Part shown: one piece after another, positions 10,951-24,064 of the stretch | How positions within the stretch are numbered: position 1 is the stretch's first letter | How the letters are laid out: each line of letters starts with the position of its first letter | Assembly: GCA_001599595.1 (NCBI GenBank) | Contig: BCHH01000007.1 | Location: 880,201-944,200 of the forward strand | Source: Beverwykella pulmonaria | Taxonomy: Eukaryota > Ascomycota > Dothideomycetes > Pleosporales > Melanommataceae | Direction: 5' to 3' | DNA length: 64,000 bases | The notes under the pieces: model-generated | Database searches by the model: none | What the model was told of the DNA's origin: nothing | Seen by the model: only the letters and a program-made list of their open reading frames with translations | Translations under genes and position numbers: made by a program

Positions 10951-13836
10951 TCATGGTACATAAAGTCGTGAATACGCCGCTACATTTGTCCTGCAGCAGA
11001 CACACGTCGTATAGTTCTTGGAGGCAAGTCCTACCCTACACTCATCGCAAAGCGACAGGCATCCACAAGGCCAGACTAGAACCGTCCGAGGACTGACCTG
11101 ACATACAACACACTGTGGGCCTTCCGAACCCATACCCTCCGCACCACTACCCCAAGTATCAGAAGCACCAGCTTGAGGGGCCGCGGTAGCATGTCGTCGA
11201 TTTAGGATAAAGTCCTCTAGTAGCTTCTCTTCCTCCTCTGGCGTCATGTGAATGCTCTCAGGAAAGCCGTCCATCCGGTAGCGAGACGTTAAGACCCTGG
11301 CCTGATCCTGCTCGACAACCTTGCGGTATTGGGAACGCGTGAGCACCCCAGAGTTCTGGAGATGCCGAGACAGTAGTTGTGCCTCTTCTCTGTCCTCTTT
11401 GGTCTTGGGATCGAGGAGATGCGAGAGGCGAGACAAGTCAAGAACATTCTCAGGCGGTGGTGTCGACTCCCGACTATGAATGAATGGCGCGCTTTGGGTG
11501 GGCGTCCGCTGGCCATCCTCCATGTCTGACCAGCCGTCGTCATCGTTAGTTGTAGCAAAAGATGCCACGCTTGTGGTATCGTCGTCGTGACTCGGGTCGT
11601 AGTCTCCTGACGTGTCAACGTCGCCCCATTTCCCACCTCTCTTCCACCAATTGTACAGGTACTCGTTCAGATGCTCTTCAGCGGGCAGGGGGCCTTGCTC
11701 CTCATAGAAGCTGCTCTTGCGCAATATATCTCTGGTATATGCCTCGACGTCAGAAGTAATGTCAGGACGCACACGCATTTGCTCGTCAATGACGAGCCAA
11801 GGCTCTGAATTCCAAAGGCGGGCTGTCACTGGCCTTGGGGCTGAAGGGTGGGTCTTTTCGTTTGCTTGGGGACCGGCTAGTCTGTTCAACCACCTTGGAC
11901 TGTAAGTAACCCGGAGCTTTCGCATTATGGACAAGGCCACTCTTGCCTGAATAGCCATGAGCAAGCGCGAGATACCCTTCAAAAATTGATACGTCAATGC
12001 CCAGCGACCTCGACGCTGTTGAAGTCCGACACCACTGTCTCTCCCGAGAGCTCTCGAAGCGTCCGAATTGGCATTTGCCTCGCGGGTTTTTCTCTCACGT
12101 CCATAACCCGATGCTGAAACTTGGCTTGATCCGTCGGCACTGGCTCTGTCAATCACTTCAATGCCTTCGGCCATGGCGTCCCCACGGAGTTCGGGAGGTA
12201 TCGTCGCCAAGCTCTGTCGGAATCTTCTTCGACGGGCGAGGATTTCTTGAAGTCTCTTCTTTTCGAGCCATGTCATCGAGTTCACATTGATCCTTGCTCC
12301 TTCATTGAGATAGACAGCCTCACTTGCGGCAGTAAGAACGGTGAAACCTACTTTAAGAATGGCAGTGTAGAAATCTTCTTGCCAATTGACCGTCAGTGGA
12401 GTGATCGCCGACAAGTGTATATTCGCATGCAAGTTTCCGTACGCGAATGAGAATCTCTCTCTCCATGTCAACATCTCAGGCTGGCCAGGTGGGTGAGACA
12501 ATACAGTCAAGCCAAAGGCCAGGACATAAATTAGACCGCAGGCTGCAATACCCAAAAGTATGAGGAGATGAGGGATGAAGCCAATGATACAGACTGTGGG
12601 AAACCTGAGAATACCCACTTGTTGCCCCGGATCCGAGACCATGGTGGCAAATCGATAGAAGCTCCAGGCGAACGCCGTCATATACGATAAGCCCCATATG
12701 CCTGTTGTGATGAGTCGAAACCGTGCGCGAAGCCCAACAATAGCCAAAAAGTTACTCGTAAGATGACTGAAGCTTGATATCAGCGATATCAGAAGGACCT
12801 CGGACGGCACGTTGGCAAACTGAGATTGAACCGTTCGATTGATGGAGAGCGAAGTGCCATCTGGAGTAAAGACGGTGGTCGGTTTCCAGAAGCGGGTCGA
12901 GTCCAAATTGAAGGGCCTGGTAACCACTGCCTCCGCTTCTGCGAATGCTAGGGAATGCTCAAATATCGTCATGCCAACCTCCTGAATCGGTTGCCTGCCC
13001 TGGAGTGCACACGACATGGTCTCCACGAATTGGCCGAATCCTAGCGAGATGAAGAGTGGCCACAAGAGCGAGAGGGATCCAGAAGGGCGAGTTGAGCCAG
13101 CATCTGCAGGGAGCATATTTACTGCCTTGCACGAATCCTCCAGGTCTTGCCAAACAAGTAGAGCGGAGCTTGCTCGCCATAAGAACCCCCCTTCTCCCGC
13201 AAAATCGGTATCCAGGCCCCTGCCAGGTGCGCCATATTGCATCTCAGACCAGCCGGGCGAGGTCTGACACCGTATAGCTTGAAGTACGCCCTGTATGCGG
13301 TACAGGAAGAGAAGCATGGGGGCGAGGTAGAGGATGATACGAAGATGCAGTCGGTCGAAGCTGAGAGGAACGCGACTGGAGGCATAGAAGTGGGTGCGGT
13401 TCAAGAGGATTGCCTACATGGCATGGTTAACTAAAGAGCGAGTAGTGGAGGCACCACACAGAAATGGTGCATTACTCACGATCGTAAAAGTGGCAATCGC
13501 CCATTTTGAGGTAATGTAGCTGAAGAACGAGCCGACATTCTTAATGGCCTGGAAGACACCCATGTCGTCCTGGCTCCCCAGCGCCGCGCTCGCCGCTGCC
13601 GCGACAGATTCCTGGACGAAGTTGCCGGCAGTCGTGGCTACGGTAGCGTTGGTGAGGTTGGCTGCAGTGGGTTCCGCGATCATGCTCCCGCCTGAGCGCA
13701 GCTTCCCAAACACGCTGTCGATGTGCTCACCCAGCGAGCCGGCTTTGTACAGGAGACGAGGGACGACTAGGAGCAAGTCCGCGGGCGACGGAAGATACGA
13801 GCTCACGTTGGTGAGCGGCGCGGAGGGTTGCTCCAT
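10951..13836 (-). CDS. Multi-spanning RING-finger ubiquitin ligase, Asi3-like (939 aa)
   Basis: Exons 13836-13480 and 13413-10951; the 66-nt intron (GTGAGT...TGTAG) keeps frame. About six hydrophobic segments lie in the first two thirds (for example IILYLAPMLLFLYRI, LLWPLFISLGFGQF, VCIIGFIPHLLILLGIAACG). The long, acidic, hydrophilic tail ends in a RING of the all-cysteine type: CVVC, CGCLSLCDEC and CVCC, lacking the usual His. Yeast Asi1/Asi3 are inner-nuclear-membrane E3 ligases with the same layout (transmembrane bundle then C-terminal RING) that degrade mislocalised membrane proteins and latent Stp1/2. The family call rests on this architecture and on remembered similarity, so the specific orthology is an inference. 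It is immediately upstream of, and co-directional with, the UFO1-like gene. Confidence 0.75.
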
Positions 13837-14813
13837 GGTTCAGCGTAGGAGAGGAGCTGATGTTGAACTTCAAGACAACTGGTCACGCCCGGAGACTATC
13901 GGTTTACTCGCATTGTTGCTCCGCTGCAGTGCATGTACAGCGGAAGCGTGAGGAGGACGTGTATACGCGATTGCGAGAAGAAAAGGAGTCGTGATTACTT
14001 GTCACAATGCCGCGGGAGCAGTTGACATCTGGGGGCAAGCGGCCTGCAATCACGGACGAATCCCGTCACTCCCGCGGGGAGCACGCAACGTCATCCCTCA
14101 ACCAACACCACTAGGTGACACCCATCATTAAGCCAATCAACATCTCCATACCACTCGCTTCTGCTATATCTATGCCGCAGTCATCACCGCATTTGGAACA
14201 TCTATAATTCGGCATGCTGTCCTCTTCGACCGAACAGCTATCGCAAAGTCTCTCTTGCGGATACAAATATACCCAACATGTCCGAGTTAATCCTTTTATT
14301 CTCCGACGGTAACGTCAGAAGAGAAGCATCACCTCAGAGGCGATAACATGGCCTTCATCTTGGTCTTCTTCGAGGATAAATTGTCGGGTTCCTCCTGGCA
14401 CTGACTGCCCAAACTAATTACAGCACCATCCCTTTTGGTACCATCGCATTCCAATTGTCAGCTATGTCGCCCTTCCTTCGTCGGCAGACGCATTTCGAGC
14501 GTCTAGCTTAACACGCCTTGTTCATATTCGGCACTGGAATGCATTCTGTCCTCGAATAAAGGCAAGTCGCGCCGCTTCGGCCAGCTTCTCGCCCCTCTTT
14601 ACCTTGTTTACCTCTCTGCAATCTACATCTACCAAATCGTTGAAAAAAAATCTGCACTTTATCAATCGTTGACACAACGCGTTCGTTCTGTTTCTGCAAC
14701 TTTGCCTCATTGGACCTTTGCTTTCTTGCTCTTCGACCGACTCATTCGTTCTTTTGATTTTTTGGTATTACCTCAGGTATTGTACTTTCCGCGTCCCCAA
14801 CAAACCCGCAGCT
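13837..14813. other. Divergent intergenic region (about 1 kb)
   Basis: It separates the Asi3-like gene (minus) from the WSC gene (plus) and so should contain both promoters. C/T-rich sequence at 14570-14800 suggests a 5' UTR for the WSC gene. No gene is supported; the small minus frames at 14508-14710 look like shadows. Confidence 0.5.
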
Positions 14814-15648
14814 ATGAAAATCAGCATCAGCTACGTGATAGCTGGCTCTCTGCTCCCAGGGGTTGCCCTGGCCGTTAACAATCCAGCTACCAATCTCCCG
14901 CGATGGTGGACCTACAAGGGCTGTTATACGTATGTGCTTGCATCGCTGTCTTCGAACTTAGCATATCTAACTCCACAAAAGTGACAGCTCCGCGAGCCGC
15001 ACGCTCAATAAGACTATCGGGACCAGTGCCACCCTACAGAGTGGTTCCTACTGTGCTGAACTCTGTCGTACTAATAGAGCAGCAGCCCCTGGGTCCTATC
15101 TATACGCGGGCACAGAGGCCGGCAATACTTGCTGTACGTTTGAGAACTGTAGTATACATCCCATGCACGAATATTGACTACGAGTAGACTGCGGCGATAG
15201 TCTTCTCTCTCCTGGTGCGGTGACAGCTGCGGCGGATTGCAATACCACTTGCACAAAGACGGGCACCACTGAGACTTGTGGAGGGACCAACCAACTCTCC
15301 GTGTATGAGTACAATGCGGCACTGGTAAGTGAATCTCAACTTGCTTGTGTGCTCAAGCTTTGTGCGCTGCTCTGCTCTGCTGTACTCGCATGTCTGGACA
15401 ATCGGGCGGTAACGCAATGTGGATTGAGGGAGGGGAAGGGAAAGGAGGGGAAAGGGAGGAGGGGCGTGCTATGCTGGATTCAAAGGTGCTGGAAGTGGCA
15501 GACATGGAGGAAGGGGGGTTGGGATTGGCAATTGGCGGATTGGAAAGCCGGCAGAGGGATAACGTGTAGTGGTGGGAAGTCTGCGGGTTCGGAGAAGAAA
15601 GCTCCACATTGGAGGAGCTCTCCCAACTCAAGTCTAGCAGTCTCCTGA
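14814..15648 (+). CDS. Secreted WSC-domain protein; 3' end uncertain
   Basis: Exons 14814-14929, 14982-15133 and 15188-15324 join in frame (donors GTATGT and GTACGT, acceptors AAAAG and AGTAG). They give a signal peptide MKISISYVIAGSLLPGVALA followed by a full WSC domain: YKGCYTDSS, SYCAELC, AGNTCYCGDSLL, CNTTC and TCGGTNQLSVYEY, with the eight Cys of this carbohydrate-binding fold. WSC domains occur in wall-stress sensors and secreted enzymes. The end is ambiguous. At 15325 there is a perfect GTAAGT donor. If it is used, a last exon could start after TTAG at about 15674 and stop at 15806; if not, the frame runs to 15648. The stretch in between is G-rich and encodes low-quality sequence, so splicing is more likely. 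No transmembrane segment is visible in either version. Confidence 0.7.
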
Positions 15649-16085
15649 TCGTACGACATGTCTCCTCACTTAGGGCAAGAAAGGGAAGAAATTAGCCTCC
15701 TGCAATATTCGAATTACACCTAGTCAACGGCCCGTGCAAGGTGGCAAGCACATGTTCTCAACGTCGTGTGCGTGCGAAGGAAATAGAGCGAACAATCATT
15801 GATGACTTCAAAGTCATCAGTCAAGACGTTGTATGTTCGCATGAGTCCTGGTTCGGACAGCCACGACGTCAACGTGCAGCTGCATGTAAATAGCAGGCAC
15901 CGGGTGCCCTTCATGGCTTCCTCTTGCGAATCTATGTATACAACAGTCGCTTTCCCTTGCGCATTCCTCTCTTCTATCACTCTCATGTGGAATTTGTAAT
16001 TGAGCTACAGCGTCACAACAAACCGTTAAACACCCACTCGCCTTCTACGCTCTCCCCACACGGAGTAATCTTTCGAGGTCTGACA

Positions 16086-16702
16086 ATGCCTCGACCCGAG
16101 AGCATCTCGGGCGGCTGCCTCTGTGGCGCTATTCGCTTCACCATTTGCTTTCCAAACGAAGAAGACTGGCCTCCCCAGAGCGTACGACTCACCTTAGGAC
16201 TTCGGTCGCTGCTCTCCACTAACTCTCACCAAAGAACGGGATCTGCCAGTGCACCATGTGCCGCAAGCACGGCGGGTCGCTCTTCCCCCAAAACTGTGCC
16301 TTCCCCAAATCCAACATCTCCCCACCTCTCGACTCCAACGCGTCCTACAAGACGTACAATTCGTCTGCCAACTCATACCGCGGCTTCTGCAGCACATGCG
16401 GCAGCGCGCTAACGTTCAACGACAAGGACACGTCCGACTTCGTAGAGATCAATGTCGGCGCGTTCGACGAGGAGGTGCTGTGCGGGCAGCGCGATGAGGC
16501 CAATGCGTGGGTGGATGAATATGGGCGCCACGTGCCGAGGATTGGAGGCGTGGGGAAGGAGATGTGCTATCCGAAATACCACATTTTTGCTGAGAACGAG
16601 ATTCCGGGTGTCACGGATGAATTTCCTGGGACCAAGTACCTGTTGGATAGGGAGAGCGGAAAGGGGTTTACGGGGAAGGTGGCGGACTTCAAGAAAGGAT
16701 GA
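16086..16702 (+). CDS. GFA-family (glutathione-dependent formaldehyde-activating / CENP-V-type) zinc protein (187 aa)
   Basis: Exons 16086-16181 and 16235-16702; 53-nt intron (GTACGA...CAAAG). The family zinc ligands are in place: GGCLCGAIRF (Cys11, Cys13), the junction-created CQCTMCRKHGG (Cys36, 38, 41) and FCSTCGSAL (Cys84, 87). The family includes Gfa, proposed to condense formaldehyde with glutathione, but most fungal members are uncharacterised, so only the fold and metal binding can be claimed. The length is normal. No targeting signal is seen. Confidence 0.85.
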
Positions 16703-17394
16703 GCTGGAACAACTAGCTGGGCTCATTCAATCCACCACTCGTGATGACTACAGGCAATGGCTGGGATGTGCATGTAGTAATATATAGTGCTATTGCGAAT
16801 TGATGTGTGTCCATACTTTGGATATTAACGCGAGGCGTGGAAAGAACAGATTTCGTCCCTTCGTCCCTTCGTCCCTTGGTAGCTCCAATATCAGAGTCAT
16901 ATATGCAGTTCGGCGGCCAGGGAGGATACCGCCATCCAGGGCCTCTGCAGGCTTACGGTAGCAGATGTCGAAGCTGGTTCTAGGTGGCGTCGCGTGCGAG
17001 GCATTTACAGGCATGGGCTGCAGGCGGTGAGACGGCGGAACAAGCCGAGGCAGACAAGGCCATCTGCTTCTGTTTATTCAGGGCGTCTGGCGTGAATGGG
17101 CCTGCCGCGTTTGCGGGGAGTGCGCCTCTGGCTCATTCGCTGCGCAAGACGACTCAGAAGGAAAACCCTTCGTTCCTCTGCTTTCCCCACCTTTGCGCAG
17201 GCGCGCTGACCACCCAGCGAACCGTCGCATGCACGGCCGATCGCGGCAGCACTTTCATCATCATCGGCAGCGAAAAGAATTTTGGCCTCTTGACTCACTC
17301 CCCAGCACCCACCAGCCTTCAAATAACCCACCTCCGCCCAGCTCCACCTTCGTCCCTTACTCCCTCCTACCCACACACACCCCCAATTGCAATC
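16703..17394. other. Intergenic region / homocitrate synthase promoter
   Basis: It holds a triple 8-bp tandem TTCGTCCC at 16852-16875 and the GCN4-type site at 17291. Open frames across 16984-17394 lead into the homocitrate synthase gene but lack a conserved start before 17395. Confidence 0.5.
17291..17297. promoter_or_regulatory. TGACTCA, Gcn4/CpcA-type general amino acid control site
   Basis: An exact match to the consensus element bound by Gcn4 (CpcA/CPC1 in filamentous fungi) lies 98 bp upstream of the start codon of a lysine-biosynthesis gene. That is the position expected for cross-pathway control. The match is seen; its function is inferred from context. Confidence 0.6.
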
Positions 17395-19033
17395 ATGTGC
17401 CCTCCCGTCGAAGAAACGCCCGCCAATGGCACCAACGGCAGTGCAAACGGAACCAACGGCACCAATGGCTCTTCGCATGAAGGCTTCTCCGCCATCCAGA
17501 GCAGGCACAACCCGCACCCCCACAACAAGAGCCCGTACACGTCGACGGGCGACTTCCTGTCCAATGTCAGCCGGTTTAAGATTATCGAGTCCACGCTGCG
17601 CGAGGGCGAGCAATTCGCAAAGTAGGCATTGCACTGACCTCGCCGCCGTCTTCTCCGCGACTGACATGTCCCTCCAGTGCCTACTTTGACCTGCCCGCTA
17701 AGATCAAGATCGCCCGCGCCCTCGATGACTTTGGCGTCGACTGTACGAACCCCCCGGCAGCTCTTCCTTCCTGCAAAGGCTCGAAACTAACGCTCTGCCA
17801 GACATCGAACTCACCAGCCCCGCCGCAAGCGAGGAGTCCCGGCGCGATTGCGAAGCCATTTGCAAGCTCGGACTGAAGGCCAAGATCCTCACACACGTCC
17901 GATGCAACATGCACGATGCCAAAATCGCCGTCGAGACGGGCGTTGACGGCCTCGACGTCGTCATCGGAACCTCGAGCTACCTGCGGGAACACTCACATGG
18001 CAAGGACATGACGTATATCAAGAACACGGCCATCGAGGTCATCGAGTTCGTCAAGTCCAAGGGCAAGGAGATCCGGTTCTCATCCGAGGACTCCTTCCGA
18101 TCAGACCTGGTCGACCTGCTCTCCATATACAGCGCTGTTGACAAGATCAAAGTCGACCGTGTCGGCATTGCCGACACCGTGGGCTGCGCTAATCCCCGGC
18201 AAGTCTACGATCTGGTCCGCACGCTGCGAGGCGTTGTGAGCTGCGACATTGAAACCCATTTCCACAATGACACGGGCTGTGCCATTGCCAACGCCTACTG
18301 TGCGTTGGAAGCCGGCGCGACCCACATCGATACGTCCGTGCTCGGCATCGGCGAGCGGAATGGCATCACGCCCCTGGGAGGGCTGATGGCTCGGATGATG
18401 GTCGCCGACAGAGAGTATGTGCTTAGCAAATACAACCTCAAGAAGCTCAAGGACCTCGAGGATCTCGTGGCCGGCTATGTCGAAGTTTCGATTCCCTTCA
18501 ACAATTACATCACCGGTTTCTGCGCGTTCACCCACAAGGCGGGCATCCACGCCAAAGCCAGTAAGTTGTGCCGAATTTCTCCAGGTAAAATGGCAGTTGC
18601 TAACGGCTCAGTCCTCGCGAACCCTTCCACATACGAAATCATCGATCCCGCGGACTTCGGCATGACTCGATATGTCGACTTTGCCAGCAGACTCACGGGC
18701 TGGAACGCCATCAAGAGCCGAGCCGACCAGCTAGGCTTTGAAATGACCGATGCCCAGTACAAGGAATGCACAGCCAAGGTCAAAGCGCTCGCAGACATCC
18801 GCAAGGTCACGCTTGATGACACGGACTTGATTATTAGCGCGTACCACCACAACCTCTACAACGATGAAGTGAAGCCGCTCATCGACAACCTGACGGCCGA
18901 AGAGGAGCAGAAATTGGCCCTGGCGGAGAAGAAGCTCAGTGGCGTCAAGGAGAAGCGCCAGCTAGAGGCTGAGGCGAGCGCAGATGCTCCGGTGCCTGCT
19001 GCTAAGAAGTCGAGGACGACGACTGTCTCATAG
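17395..19033 (+). CDS. Homocitrate synthase, first step of fungal lysine (alpha-aminoadipate) pathway (490 aa)
   Basis: It condenses 2-oxoglutarate with acetyl-CoA to homocitrate (LYS20/LYS21/lysA family). Exons are 17395-17621, 17678-17742, 17802-18560 and 18612-19033. Splicing rebuilds [20 protein letters not shown] and [18 protein letters not shown], both family-typical. The TLREGEQ signature is at about 67-74, the metal-binding ETHFHNDTG (His250, His252) and [13 protein letters not shown] are present. The N-terminus has a low-complexity NGTNGS stretch and the C-terminal tail is Ala/Lys-rich. The third intron (18561-18611) is 51 nt, a multiple of three with no stop, so an unspliced reading would insert 17 residues into a conserved helix. 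A TGACTCA site lies 98 bp upstream. Confidence 0.93.
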
Positions 19034-19543
19034 ACAGCGACTGCATATGCGCAATCTGGGGTTATACTTGGCGTACTGTCATCTTCATACGGAGTATTGA
19101 TTGGGTTTTGGAAGCTGGGTTGCATGTGTTCCGGCTATGGAAAAGTTCTCCTGTTTCAATACCGGATCCTAGCTGATGCCTTCATGGCTTCGGCTCAGCG
19201 CATCTGGCTCATTCGCAATGGATGGATAGGAAGTACTATATAGGCGATGAGTAGGACAACATAACAAATAAGACATATTGTACTTCTAAAACGGCGACAT
19301 TAGCGAATGGTGACTACCTGGGGAAGAATCAAATACTCCTCTATCATATATAGATTGGTGGTGCGGTGTGTGACCATTTTCTTCTTCACGTGATGGCCGC
19401 GCCACAGGGGGGGTTGACGTGCAGGGTCTCGATCGTCAGGGCGAGAAATTGATAAACGCTTGTGTTGGACAGCTGCCGCCCTTAACAACCCAAACCCCCA
19501 CCACCCCAGAACCCCCAGCAATTGCTTGACCAGAGTCGCCAAA
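19034..19543. other. Intergenic region
   Basis: It contains the 3' flank of homocitrate synthase and the promoter of the isomerase gene, including CACGTGA at 19387-19393. No gene seen. Confidence 0.4.
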
Positions 19544-20537
<994 letters not shown>

Positions 20538-22256
20538 TACCCCGCAATGCACACCTTGGAGTGAGGAGGAGTGCATACAAGGCGAGCAGGATGCTACCCG
20601 GGCGCGCATGCGGTCGAGTCAATAGAAATAAGGTTCACGGGATGGAGTTCTGATTCCATTGGCCCAGCTTGGTTGTCCGGCTCCGAGAGCAATTCAATGC
20701 AATGCATGCACGCACGCACGCGCGCCGGGCTTTTCAAAAGATAGCATACTGCTATTGAATACAGCTATTGATCAAGTGATCACTCCCCACGCAGTACTAG
20801 TCATTGGTGTGCATTATCGTCGCGGCTGCTCTCCTATCACGCTCTTGCACAGACAACGAGGCATGCCGTTAGCATCCGTTTCTCCCGGCGTCTTCCCGTA
20901 GACCTTTCAACCATGGACATGAGGTCGCTCCAAGTCAATTGAACGTCTGGCAGCGGAAGCGTTCCGGGGGCACAATCCGACGGGCGCGAGAGGCTGGAAG
21001 CGGCCCTGGTTGGCCGGAGCCGAGCTTGGCCAGTTCCAGCAAGTGCAGCCGAGCACAAACGATCCTGTTCTGTCCACCCCACACTGACTTCACACCAACG
21101 CCACGACGCTGCGTGAGACTTGGCCCTGGACGCGAGCGCTGCTGTCCAGCTTCTTCGTTGGGTATGCGGGTTTCCAGTCAGCGGTCAGCATCTAAGCGGG
21201 CTCCGCGAGCCGCAGCGCGGCAGTGACAGCTTGCCCACCAGGATCTGGGAACGAAGCTGAGCGCGCCGCTCCATAGATATCGCCATGACTGATACCGAAG
21301 AGCTAACCGGCCCAGATCTGATCCGCCGGGGCTTTAGCATGGCCTCCACCTCTGCTTGGAGGCGTCGCGGCGGTTGCAAGGGTCAGGGTGGAATCCTATA
21401 TCAACCTCGCCTTCCCCATCTTTGCTCCTGCTTGGATCAACCATCCAATATCCCCCTCAGAACTCTATTGCCCTGCTTGCCCTGCTTACACCAACCATTT
21501 CTGTTCCCTCCCGCCCCCACGACGCACGCATTCCCGCTGCAGCCCGCCTTGTCCAACAAGGTTCCTCTTTTCTAGGTTCTCCCCCATCGCACAAGACGTC
21601 GGCCAAGAGAGTGTACAGATTGCTATCACCGGCCCCATAACGAGCCTGTGACCAAGAAAAAGCAAAAGCCCGGCTTCGACGCAGCCATATATCAACCTCC
21701 ACAACTCACCCCCTCGCACTACGCTGCAACACGATACCATTACATCACTGCCAGCCCAAGAAGCCGCATTGACCCGCCCACTCCCCTCCCCACTTCTCAC
21801 CACACAAGGGCAGCTTGCCTAGCCTCCGCCTATTGATGTCGGTTGATCTACGTCAAGCCTTTACTTCATTACGCTTCCCGTCTCGAGTCGTCACCGTCTC
21901 GAGATCTCAGCTCTCTAGAGGACATACAGGAGATACAATCCGCCCAGCCGAACCGTAAATCCAGACAGCCGTTCGAAAAAAGGTATACTATTACGGGCAA
22001 TCAATAGCCGCGAACCCTTGCTCCACCTGGCTACCCCCTCCACAACCAGACTAATGGCCACATAGTAGTGTGTGTAATTTGAACTTAGGTCTTCGCTCAG
22101 AAACACCCCAGTTCAAGTGACATAGCCCACCGGCGACTAAGCGCCGTCTTCGCGACCCACCTTCACGCTGGCTTGTTATACCATTGTCCCCATTACCAAG
22201 AGAAGCGGCAGATCCCACATCAATACTAGTAGAAAGCCACGAACGAAACCGAAATC
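20538..22256. other. 1.7-kb gene-free region with pyrimidine-rich 3' half
   Basis: Open frames here (for example 21285-21660) are low-complexity Pro/Ser/Leu translations of C/T-rich DNA without domains. 21400-21800 is likely promoter and 5' UTR of the acetyltransferase gene. No RNA gene recognised. Confidence 0.45.
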
Positions 22257-23121
22257 ATGGCGAAAACTATTGCTCCCGTCGCCGTCACGTTTGTCGAATC
22301 GAAGTCGACCCTGAAGTCTGCTAATGTTCGCATCAATGACGTGCCAACTAGCTTCCATCTCAAGCAGCAGAAGACCGCGGTCTCTCTTCCTCCTGCCACA
22401 GATGACGTTCGTATTGTCACGTTGGACGAGTACAAGGAGGCTGCGGCCTGTCTGGCCGAGGCTTTTGCTGAGGATGATGTAGTTCGCTACTTCGTTGATG
22501 TACCTGATCGTGAGCATTGGACCGAGCAGGAGCGCTGGGATCTGCATGTTGAGATCCTGGAGTACATAACGTATGCTCACATCTTAAAGGGTCTTGTGAC
22601 CACCATAGGTGACGACTTTGGTGCCGTCGCCCTATGGTACGTTTTCTTCCTTCTTTACCTTCCCACAATGGCTCGATGGAATGCTGACGGTAGCCAGGAT
22701 GCCTCCGGGCCAGAACATGGACGATCTCTGGACCATATTCCGTTCCGGCATGTGGCGTCTTAATTACCGCCTCTCTGCAGAAGGCAAACGTCGCTTCTTC
22801 ACCGAATTCCTGCCCCTCCTCCACGACGCCAAGCACGCGACCCTCGGGCACCGCGACGACGAGGCATGGTACCTCGTATACATTGGCACCAAGCCCAGCG
22901 GCCGTGGTAAGGGTTACTGCCGCAAGCTAATTGAGCATGTGACAAAGCAGGCCGATAAAGAAGGCAGAGCTACGTACCTCGAGTCCAGCAACGAGGCAAA
23001 CCCACCCATCTACCGTAAGTTTGGTTTTGAGGCAAAGAGGACGATTTATTTGCACCGTGCAGAGAAGAATATTCCATTGGATATTATGGTTAGGGAGCCA
23101 GTTGGGTGGCCGAAGAATTGA
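22257..23121 (+). CDS. GNAT-family N-acetyltransferase (267 aa)
   Basis: Exons 22257-22636 and 22698-23121; 61-nt intron (GTACGT...GCCAG, branch TGCTGAC). The C-terminal half has the GNAT core: WYLVYIGTKPSGRGKGYCRK (acetyl-CoA pyrophosphate loop GRGKGY), followed by ATYLESSNEANPPIYRKFGF, the strand-helix typical of motif B. The N-terminal half, with DEYKEAAACLAEAFAEDDVV, matches the fungal single-domain GNATs with an N-terminal helical extension. The substrate is unknown. Confidence 0.85.
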
Positions 23122-24064
23122 GGTCGAGGATTGGGTGGAGAAGGAAGAGGAGAGCACCACTTCAACATGGAGAGCTCTCGAAGGTGAACGACCAAGACCC
23201 AACACCGGATGGAACGGATGTGGCTGGTTGCGTATTTCTTCAACAGAAATTTTGAGAAAATTATTATTTTGCTTTTCTCTTCTTATCTACTACACTCTTT
23301 TTGGCAATCCCGGAACTCCATAGCAACACTCGGAATACAATAGGTGCTGCTCATTGTCCATGTTTTTGTTCAGGAGGTGGAGTCCCCGACTCATCCCTGA
23401 AAACAGGGGCGCCAATGACGGTGGGGCAGATGGCTGCACCCGCCTCATTTTGGCCGAGTGCAGGACGCGATCGATAGTTCAAGATATTCTTTCTGCTGTC
23501 GCGAGTTGATTCTCTACAGGACTCAGGAGAGCAATATTAGCATAGGGACGTTTTAATAGAGAGCGGTGACGCGATAAGGATATGAAATGGGAACTGTGGC
23601 TCAGCCTCTGACTTCGCATGAGATTGCGGTGTCAAGCCTGAGCGTCCCACGCACGCAACGCAACGCCCTTGCTTCGCCCATGCATCCCATTCATGAAACG
23701 CCGTGTCGGACCCAGACCGCTCCTTATTCTCTCGAATCAATTCTCGCGTTTCCCATAGTCTCCTTCACTGAACAATAGCCTCACTCCCTCCCGTGCTCGC
23801 TGCCTGCCCACAGAATAGATTCACTCTATTTCCAGGACAATCCGGCTATCGATAAAAAGCCCCCCGCCAATAAATCCCACCGCACCCCGCAAGTGCAAGC
23901 ACGCCTCCTTACGCGTCGCTCGTCAGGCTGCCAACACATCGCCCGCATCACCTGTCAGTCGAGCAAAGCGCAAATTTTTGCTAAACCAGAGAATACACGT
24001 TGCACCAGCTCACCTCACGTCCGCCGCACCCGCCCGCTCACGACGAGAAAGAAAGAAAGAAAAG
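23122..24064. other. Intergenic region
   Basis: No supported gene. The last 300 bp before 24065 are C-rich and probably promoter/5' UTR. Confidence 0.4.

Noticed and set aside
18561..18611. 17-residue insert in homocitrate synthase
   Set aside because: The GTAAGT...CTCAG boundaries and the family sequence KAILANPS show this is an intron.
21285..21660. Overlapping plus-strand frames upstream of the acetyltransferase
   Set aside because: Low-complexity translation of C/T-rich DNA; looks like a 5' UTR.
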